Assembly: GCA_043810345.1 (NCBI GenBank)
Contig: JBDROF010000102.1
Location: 34,424 to 98,423, forward strand
Reading direction: 5' to 3'
DNA: 64,000 nucleotides
Origin: QYOJ01 sp043810345
GTDB taxonomy: Bacteria > Bacteroidota > Bacteroidia > Bacteroidales > FEN-979
The notes below the pieces were generated by a model. It saw only the letters and a list, made by a program, of their open reading frames with translations, was not told where the DNA came from and did no database searches. Below are positions 58,484 through 64,000 of the stretch, piece after piece. The position numbers and the translations under genes were made by a program. Positions within the stretch are counted from its first letter, which is position 1. The number at the start of each line of letters is the position of its first letter.

Positions 58484-61426
58484 ATGAAAATCGTCAGCCT
58501 GGTTGTTGTCCTCCTGCTCTTCTTTCATCAATACATCAGCTTCGCCCAACCACAACATTCTTTTGACCCTTACGAGATCATGAAAGAAGAGTGGGTGGAT
58601 TCCGTTTTTCGTTCCCTTACGCTTGACGAACAGATCGCCCAGCTGATGGTCATCAGAGCTTATTCCAACCGCGACAACGCTTACATCCATAACCTGAGTG
58701 AACTTATCCGGCAGTATGACATTGGCGGGGTCTGTTTTTTTCAGGGAAGTCCCGTTGCCCAGGCAACCCTTACCAACAGCTGGCAAGAGGCAGCTAAGAC
58801 CCCGCTTCTGATTGCCATCGATGCAGAGTGGGGATTAGGAATGAGGCTGGATAGCGTCCACGATTTCCCCTTCCAGATGACGCTGGGAGCATCACCGGAC
58901 GACTCACTGGCCTATGAGATGGCTGCCGCGATCGCCCGGGACTGTAGGCGGATGGGGATCCACATGAACCTGGCACCGGTGGTGGATGTGAACAACAATC
59001 CGAAGAATCCGGTCATCAATTTCAGGTCGTTCGGTGAAAATCCCTCCGCCGTAGCCCGGAAAGGAGTACTCTATATGAAAGGGCTGCAGGAAAACGGGAT
59101 CGTGGCCACAGCCAAGCACTTTCCGGGTCACGGCGATACCGACACCGACTCCCATCTGGATCTGCCTGTGATCAACCACCCGGAAGAGCGCATGGAGTCG
59201 GTGGAGCTCTTTCCCTTTCGGGAGGTGATCAACAACCGGATCCAAGGAATCATGATCGCTCATCTTTATATCCCCACTTACGACAACACACCTGATCTTG
59301 CTTCAACCCTCTCCCATGTAATTGTGACCGGCCTCTTGAAACAACAAATGGGCTTTCAGGGTATGGTGATCACCGATGCCCTCGATATGAAAGGGGTGAC
59401 CCGGTTCTTTCCTCCCGGAGAGATCGAAGTGAAAGCCCTCCTGGCCGGGAATGATATCCTGTTACTTCCACAGAATGTGCCGGTAGCCGTGCAATCGATC
59501 AGGCAGGCCGTCGAAAATGGGATCATCCCGCGTGAGACCATCGAATCACGATGCCTCAAAATGCTCCAACTAAAATTTGACCTGGGTCTTGATTTTTACC
59601 AACCGGTGAACCTCGAAAATCTGACTGCCGACCTGAATCCCTGCACCTCCATGGAAATTACCAACCGTATCTATAAATCGGCCGTCACAGTGGTTAAAAA
59701 TGAGAACAACCTCCTCCCGTTAACCATGCTGCAACAACAACGGATTGCTTCTGTTTCCATTGGCGCCAACAGTACAACCCCTTTTCAGCAGTCGCTCAGG
59801 TGGTATGCGCCGGTTACCCATTTTCAAGTTTCAAAGGATGCCTCACCCGACGAACTTCAGGAGTTGGAGAAAAACCTGAAGCCATTTAACCTGGTGATCG
59901 TAGGGATTCATCGAAACAATCTCTACCCGGCCAACCACTTTGGGAATCCGGAGAAGATCTTCGATTTTGTGGCTGATATCAGCCAGAAAAAACGGACCAT
60001 CCTTGCCCTATTCGGAAATCCCTATCTTGTCCAATCCCTGAAAAACACCTCAGACCTGGAGGCAATCCTGGTCACATACCAGGATCAACCCGTGGCAGAA
60101 GAGGTAGCGGCAGGGATCATTTTCGGAGGCATTCCAGCCAGGGGGAAATTGCCGGTCACCACAGCCGGGTTCCCGTCAGGAACCGGGGTTATGTTTGATC
60201 AAACCCGGCTGGAATTCGCTCTTCCGGAAGAGGTTGGGATACCATCCGAAAAGCTTGCATCCATCGACAGCCTGGTGATCAATGGCATCGATTCGGCTGC
60301 CTACCCGGGATGCCAGGTTCTCTTCGCCAAAGATGGGCATATCTTCTATTACAAAGCCTTCGGAAATCCCTCCTACGAGGATAAGGTGCCTGTGACCACG
60401 ACCGACCTGTATGACATTGCCTCCCTGACCAAAGTGGCAGCTACCACCCTGGCCATGATGAAACTCTATGAAGAGGGAAAGATACATCCGGATGACCCGC
60501 TCTCCATACACCTTCCGGAACTGCGGGGAACCGACAAAGAAAAGATCACCATCCGGGAGGTGATGGCGCACCAGGCTGGACTCCATCCCTGGATACCGTT
60601 CTTTGAACTGACCCTGGCCGATAGCCTGGCAGAGATGGAAATCTTCGACACCGTTTACTCGGCAGTCTATCCGATCAGGGTTGCCGATCACTTCTATATG
60701 AAACGGGCCTATACTGACAGCATCTTCCAGTGGATTATCCGGGCTGAGCCCCGAAAAAACAAGGAGTACAAATACAGCGACCTGGGTTTCTACCTGCTGG
60801 TGAAACTGGTGGAGCGAAAAACCGGGAGATCGTTCCAGGATTATGTGAATGAAACTTTTTACAGACCATTGGGGCTCACCACCATGGGATTTCTTCCACT
60901 GGAACGGTTTCCCATCAGCCGGATCATGCCTGCCGAAAACGACACACATTACCGGAAACAACTCATCCGTGGGGATGTTCATGATCCGGGAGCTGCCATG
61001 CTTGGAGGCATCTCCGGTCATGCCGGGTTGTTCAGTGATGCGTTCGACCTAGCGGTCATTCTGCAAATGTTACTGAATCAAGGAGAGTACGGACGGGATC
61101 AATACCTGCTCCCTTCTACTATCCGGGAGTTCACCAGGAAGCAGTTTCCGGGTAAAGAGAGCCGTAGAGGCATGGGCTTTGACAAACCACCGCCCGAATA
61201 CGATCCCTACGGGCCAACCTGTGAAGCGGCATCGCCCACCAGCTTTGGCCACTCAGGATTTACAGGAACCTATATGTGGGCTGATCCGGCAAACGGACTG
61301 ATCTATGTATTTCTGTCAAACCGGATCTATCCTGATGCCGCAAATCCGAAAATCTCTCAAATGAATATCCGGACCGGTATCCATCAAAAGATGTATGAGA
61401 TCATCAAACCAGAAATCGGGAAATGA
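58484..61426 (+). CDS. GH3 glycoside hydrolase fused to a beta-lactamase-like domain
   Basis: 980 residues. Signal peptide (VSLVVVLLLFFHQYISFAQ), a GH3 domain of NagZ type (about 30-380) with the KHFPGHGDTDTDSHLDLP loop carrying His and Asp and the VITDALDMKGVTR segment with the nucleophile Asp, a linker domain (380-580), then a class C-like serine hydrolase domain (600-980) with IASLTKVAATT (SxxK), YKYSDLGF (YxN-like) and GHAGLFSD. This fusion is common in Bacteroidota and likely acts on peptidoglycan fragments in the periplasm: N-acetylglucosaminidase plus a penicillin-binding-type hydrolase. Confidence 0.9.
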   Translation: MKIVSLVVVLLLFFHQYISFAQPQHSFDPYEIMKEEWVDSVFRSLTLDEQIAQLMVIRAYSNRDNAYIHNLSELIRQYDIGGVCFFQGSPVAQATLTNSWQEAAKTPLLIAIDAEWGLGMRLDSVHDFPFQMTLGASPDDSLAYEMAAAIARDCRRMGIHMNLAPVVDVNNNPKNPVINFRSFGENPSAVARKGVLYMKGLQENGIVATAKHFPGHGDTDTDSHLDLPVINHPEERMESVELFPFREVINNRIQGIMIAHLYIPTYDNTPDLASTLSHVIVTGLLKQQMGFQGMVITDALDMKGVTRFFPPGEIEVKALLAGNDILLLPQNVPVAVQSIRQAVENGIIPRETIESRCLKMLQLKFDLGLDFYQPVNLENLTADLNPCTSMEITNRIYKSAVTVVKNENNLLPLTMLQQQRIASVSIGANSTTPFQQSLRWYAPVTHFQVSKDASPDELQELEKNLKPFNLVIVGIHRNNLYPANHFGNPEKIFDFVADISQKKRTILALFGNPYLVQSLKNTSDLEAILVTYQDQPVAEEVAAGIIFGGIPARGKLPVTTAGFPSGTGVMFDQTRLEFALPEEVGIPSEKLASIDSLVINGIDSAAYPGCQVLFAKDGHIFYYKAFGNPSYEDKVPVTTTDLYDIASLTKVAATTLAMMKLYEEGKIHPDDPLSIHLPELRGTDKEKITIREVMAHQAGLHPWIPFFELTLADSLAEMEIFDTVYSAVYPIRVADHFYMKRAYTDSIFQWIIRAEPRKNKEYKYSDLGFYLLVKLVERKTGRSFQDYVNETFYRPLGLTTMGFLPLERFPISRIMPAENDTHYRKQLIRGDVHDPGAAMLGGISGHAGLFSDAFDLAVILQMLLNQGEYGRDQYLLPSTIREFTRKQFPGKESRRGMGFDKPPPEYDPYGPTCEAASPTSFGHSGFTGTYMWADPANGLIYVFLSNRIYPDAANPKISQMNIRTGIHQKMYEIIKPEIGK

Positions 61427-61471
61427 TTACATTTGCAACCTGAAACGTATATATCTATCTAAATCCGAACT

Positions 61472-62299
61472 ATGAAACCGAGGCTGAAATCTTTTCTGTT
61501 ATGGGTACTGGCCTTTGTCATCACGGTAGCAGCTGGCTATTACCAGCGTACAACGGGACCTACTTATGAAATCCGCGGGAAAGCAGTCATTGATGGAGAG
61601 AGCTATAAATACAAACTGATCCGTACGTATGACGGAAGTGACGATGCACCCATTGAGCTAACTATTCCTGACCCGGAGGTATCAGGAGAACTGAGATTAC
61701 GTCGGTACAAAAGCTATGACGAATGGAGCACTACCCCGATGGTACGTCAGGGAGATAAGCTGATCAGTTACATTCCTCATCAGGAAATGGCCGGCAAAGT
61801 GATGTATCATGTAACACTGATGAAAAACGGTAAAAGCTACCTGCTCAATGAAGAGCCGGCCGTCATCCGTTTCAAAGGATTCGTTCCCCTGGGAGTACTC
61901 TGGGCACATATCATCACTATTTTCCTGGCCATGCTGTTCAGCACACGAACGGCATTTGAGGTGTTGTTCAAGTTAAAATACACCTACCTCTACACCTGGC
62001 TGACAGTGATCTTTCTGGCTGTTGGTGGGATGATCCTGGGACCGGTCATTCAGAAATACGCCTTTGACGCTTACTGGACCGGATGGCCCTTTGGCAATGA
62101 CCTGACCGACAATAAATCGCTGCTGGCGTTTATTTTCTGGCTTGTGGCACTGGGTTACCAGATCTGGAGAAGGGAGAAGAAGGGTTGGGCAGTTGCTGCA
62201 GCAGTGGTTTTGTTTGTGGTTTATATGATCCCTCACAGTCTCCTTGGATCGGAAATAGACTACACCAAAGAGGGTCAGCAGACAGAAATTCAGGAATAA
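61472..62299 (+). CDS. Membrane protein of unknown function
   Basis: 275 residues. One N-terminal helix (SFLLWVLAFVITVAAGYYQ), an exported beta-rich stretch of about 110 residues (LTIPDPEVSGELRLRRYKSY, VMYHVTLMKNGKSYLL), then four C-terminal helices (WAHIITIFLAMLFS to AAAVVLFVVYMIP). Not recognised. Sits between the GH3 fusion and the rhomboid gene, 24 bases from the latter. Confidence 0.75.
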   Translation: MKPRLKSFLLWVLAFVITVAAGYYQRTTGPTYEIRGKAVIDGESYKYKLIRTYDGSDDAPIELTIPDPEVSGELRLRRYKSYDEWSTTPMVRQGDKLISYIPHQEMAGKVMYHVTLMKNGKSYLLNEEPAVIRFKGFVPLGVLWAHIITIFLAMLFSTRTAFEVLFKLKYTYLYTWLTVIFLAVGGMILGPVIQKYAFDAYWTGWPFGNDLTDNKSLLAFIFWLVALGYQIWRREKKGWAVAAAVVLFVVYMIPHSLLGSEIDYTKEGQQTEIQE

Positions 62300-62322
62300 A
62301 TAGTTGACTATTAGGATCTGTT

Positions 62323-62946
62323 ATGGAAATTACGATCAGTATTATTGCCGTTACCGTACTTGTATCTATTCTGGGATTTAACAATGATAATCTTTTTAAT
62401 AAATGCAAGTTCAATCCATACGATATCAAGCACAGCGGCCAATGGTACAGGTTTTTTACCTATGGTTTTTTACACGCAGGCTGGGTTCATCTGCTCATCA
62501 ATATGTTTGTCTTCTTCTCTTTCGGGGAGATGGTTGAAAAAGCTTACCGTTACTACTTCCAGAGCAAATACATCCTCTATTTTCTCTTGCTCTACATAGG
62601 GGCATTGCTTTTATCTGTCATCCCTTCCTTCGGAAAGCACAAGAACGATGTCTTTTATAGTTCGGTAGGAGCTTCAGGAGCTGTCTCTGCGATCGTATTT
62701 GCCAGCATCATCATCGCTCCCACACAAAAGATCTATCTCTTCTTTATACCGGTTGGCATCCCTGCCATCCTGTTCGGGTTACTCTACCTTGCCTATGAAT
62801 ACTGGATGAGCCGGAGGGCAAAAGACAACATCGGGCACGATGCGCATTTTTGGGGAGCCCTGATCGGGCTGATCTTTACCATCGCCATGAAACCGGTAAT
62901 CTTCCTCAATTTTCTGAGGCAGCTGGGATTTGAGGTAACGATTTGA
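62323..62946 (+). CDS. Rhomboid intramembrane serine protease
   Basis: 207 residues, six helices. Catalytic Ser in SVGASGAVSAIVF (GxSG-type), His in HDAHFWGALIG, and the L1 loop HAGWVHLLINMFVF. Cleaves substrates within the membrane; the target is unknown. Directly downstream of the unknown membrane protein in the same direction. Confidence 0.88.
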   Translation: MEITISIIAVTVLVSILGFNNDNLFNKCKFNPYDIKHSGQWYRFFTYGFLHAGWVHLLINMFVFFSFGEMVEKAYRYYFQSKYILYFLLLYIGALLLSVIPSFGKHKNDVFYSSVGASGAVSAIVFASIIIAPTQKIYLFFIPVGIPAILFGLLYLAYEYWMSRRAKDNIGHDAHFWGALIGLIFTIAMKPVIFLNFLRQLGFEVTI

Positions 62947-62999
62947 TCTTTCTAAAAAGTTATCAACAACATTGAAAATATTCCTTATATTTTTTATAT

Positions 63000-63016
63000 T
63001 TGACAAATACTGTCAA
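63000..63016 (+). promoter_or_regulatory. Inverted repeat overlapping the XRE gene start (possible operator)
   Basis: TTGACA-AATAC-TGTCAA, perfect 6-bp arms. The first arm contains the TTG that would be the start codon, so the site is either an autoregulatory operator or a chance overlap. A related GTCAATTTTTAGTCAAT follows at 63016-63032. Confidence 0.5.
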
Positions 63017-63341
63017 GTCAATTTTTAGTCAATTGGGTAATTTCGGTCAACGCATCAGGGAACTCAGGGAAAACAAGGGGATTCTGTTACGGCAGATGGC
63101 TGCTTCCCTTGAGATTGATTCTGCGATCATGAGTAAATTCGAACGGGGAGAACGGAAACCTAACCGTGAACAGGTTAAACGGATTGCCCGGTTCCTGAAA
63201 GCAGATAAAAATGAACTGTTGACATTATGGCTTGCAGATAAAGTACAGTATATCATCAGCGAGGAAATGTCACTCGCCGAAGAAGCTTTGGAAATCGTTA
63301 AAAGAAATATAAAAGATGAAACCCGGACTCATACTGATTGA
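63000..63341 (+). CDS. XRE-family transcriptional regulator
   Basis: 113 residues if started at TTG 63000; a second TTG at 63033 (GNFGQRIRELRENKG) is an alternative. HTH: LLRQMAASLEIDSAIMSKFE, RGERKPNREQVKRIARFL. C-terminal helix SEEMSLAEEALEIVKRNI. Similar small regulators precede restriction-modification and helicase genes in Bacteroidota. It overlaps the PLD-domain gene by 26 bases. Confidence 0.85.
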   Translation: MTNTVKSIFSQLGNFGQRIRELRENKGILLRQMAASLEIDSAIMSKFERGERKPNREQVKRIARFLKADKNELLTLWLADKVQYIISEEMSLAEEALEIVKRNIKDETRTHTD

Positions 63342-64000
63342 CAATTCATCTGAACATTATTATTTGGGTACTGTTTTAAAGGAATTGATCATCGATCATT
63401 CCTTTTCCCAGGTTTCTGTTGCAACAGGATACTGGGACTTACCAGGAATGGTTGGGATATTTGATGAATTAAAGTCGTTCCTTGAACGGGAAAATACATT
63501 ATTCAGGCTTTTACTGGGAGAAGAACCTTACGTCCTGGCGTACCAGGTGAAAAATCCACAAAGACAGGATCCTGAATTTCCCGAGAAATATCTGAAAAAG
63601 GACCTGGAAGAACTTGAGTTAAAGGATGAATACCAGAGAGTAGTGGATCTGCTTTTATCTTACACGAGGCAGAATGGTAAACTTCAGATCAAAGTTTACC
63701 GGAAAAATTTTCTGCATGCGAAATGTTACATCTTTGGGAGTACTGAGGATAATGCCGTCGGAATATTGGGAAGCTCTAATTTTACCAGTCAGGGAATGTT
63801 TGGTAACCTGGAATTAAACCAGCTTGAAGCCAATAATGCAACGGTAAATTATATCCGGCAACATCTTGATCAACAACCGACTCACCGCTCCTGGTTTGAA
63901 GATTTATGGAATGAAAGCGAAGAATGGTCGGGAACCTTCAAAGAAGAAATACTTGAACTCAGCAAGCACGGGAACCTATGTTTCAGCCCTTACGAAATGT
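63316..64000 (+). CDS. PLD-domain protein, N-terminal part (runs off window)
   Basis: The first 228 codons of an open frame from ATG 63316. A phospholipase D-type nuclease motif is visible: LHAKCYIFG, then GILGSSNFTSQGM and NLELN (HxK ... GSxN). In Bacteroidota this N-terminal architecture usually precedes a large SNF2-type helicase, often with an Eco57I-type methylase. The helicase part is outside the window, so this is inference from architecture. Coupled to the XRE regulator by an overlap. Confidence 0.75.
   Translation, partial: MKPGLILIDNSSEHYYLGTVLKELIIDHSFSQVSVATGYWDLPGMVGIFDELKSFLERENTLFRLLLGEEPYVLAYQVKNPQRQDPEFPEKYLKKDLEELELKDEYQRVVDLLLSYTRQNGKLQIKVYRKNFLHAKCYIFGSTEDNAVGILGSSNFTSQGMFGNLELNQLEANNATVNYIRQHLDQQPTHRSWFEDLWNESEEWSGTFKEEILELSKHGNLCFSPYEM

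Overview
The window is a 64 kb stretch of a Bacteroidota chromosome, most likely Bacteroidales-like. The support is a type IX secretion (T9SS) C-terminal sorting domain, FISUMP-type and PKD-like surface proteins, a GH3-beta-lactamase fusion, GH130 genes, promoters of the form TTTG-N19-TAnnTTTG, and mostly absent Shine-Dalgarno sites. No rRNA operon, CRISPR array or prophage is visible.

Layout. 1-9.3 kb, minus strand: the information-processing block thrU-tyrU-glyT-thrT-like tRNAs, tuf, tRNA-Trp, secE, nusG, rplKAJL, rpoB and the start of rpoC, read from a good promoter at 9.4 kb. 9.4-14.3 kb: hpf, a XerC-type recombinase, rpsU, a DPP4-like peptidase, a flavin reductase-like protein and tRNA-Val. 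14.3-17.9 kb: AT-rich exported proteins (barrel protein, GH16-like enzyme, T9SS cargo). 18.3-31.2 kb: a minus-strand beta-oxidation cluster with two paralogous receiver proteins. It is split by an AT-rich island of two glycosyltransferases and two GH130 enzymes that is bracketed by IS21/IS630 debris. 31.3-41.4 kb: pyruvate kinase, a LytS/LytTR pair with a LiaF-like membrane protein, dapF, a GNAT enzyme, mltG, a DUF2279 protein, nnr and a broken HD gene. 41.4-51.2 kb: parE, a flippase with a GT4 enzyme, NadR-type kinase with PnuC (NAD salvage), a CPA2 antiporter, DedA and Kup. 51.2-55 kb: a frameshifted FISUMP surface protein, an AAA/DUF4143 ATPase and a 26-codon FISUMP remnant. 55-58.4 kb: the two transketolase halves with a VWA gene between them. 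58.5-64 kb: the GH3-beta-lactamase fusion, a membrane protein, a rhomboid protease, and an XRE regulator overlapping a PLD-domain gene that runs off the end and may be the edge of a defence or restriction locus.

The strongest oddity is an in-frame TAG in rpoB. It replaces a conserved glutamate close to the C-terminus and is followed at once by ATG, so the beta subunit is encoded as a 1199-residue part and a 68-residue part. Reading continues in the same frame across the stop. Several nearby genes end normally at TAG, so general TAG recoding is unlikely.

The second theme is short 'word' repeats (forms of aattcgt, gacgaagg, agtccgc, gaattca, acgtctc, and a G/C-run palindromic element). They fill most intergenic gaps and also enter genes, supplying C-terminal tails, stop codons, a start codon and in-frame internal inserts. 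dapF carries three such segments and still keeps its reading frame and both catalytic cysteine motifs.
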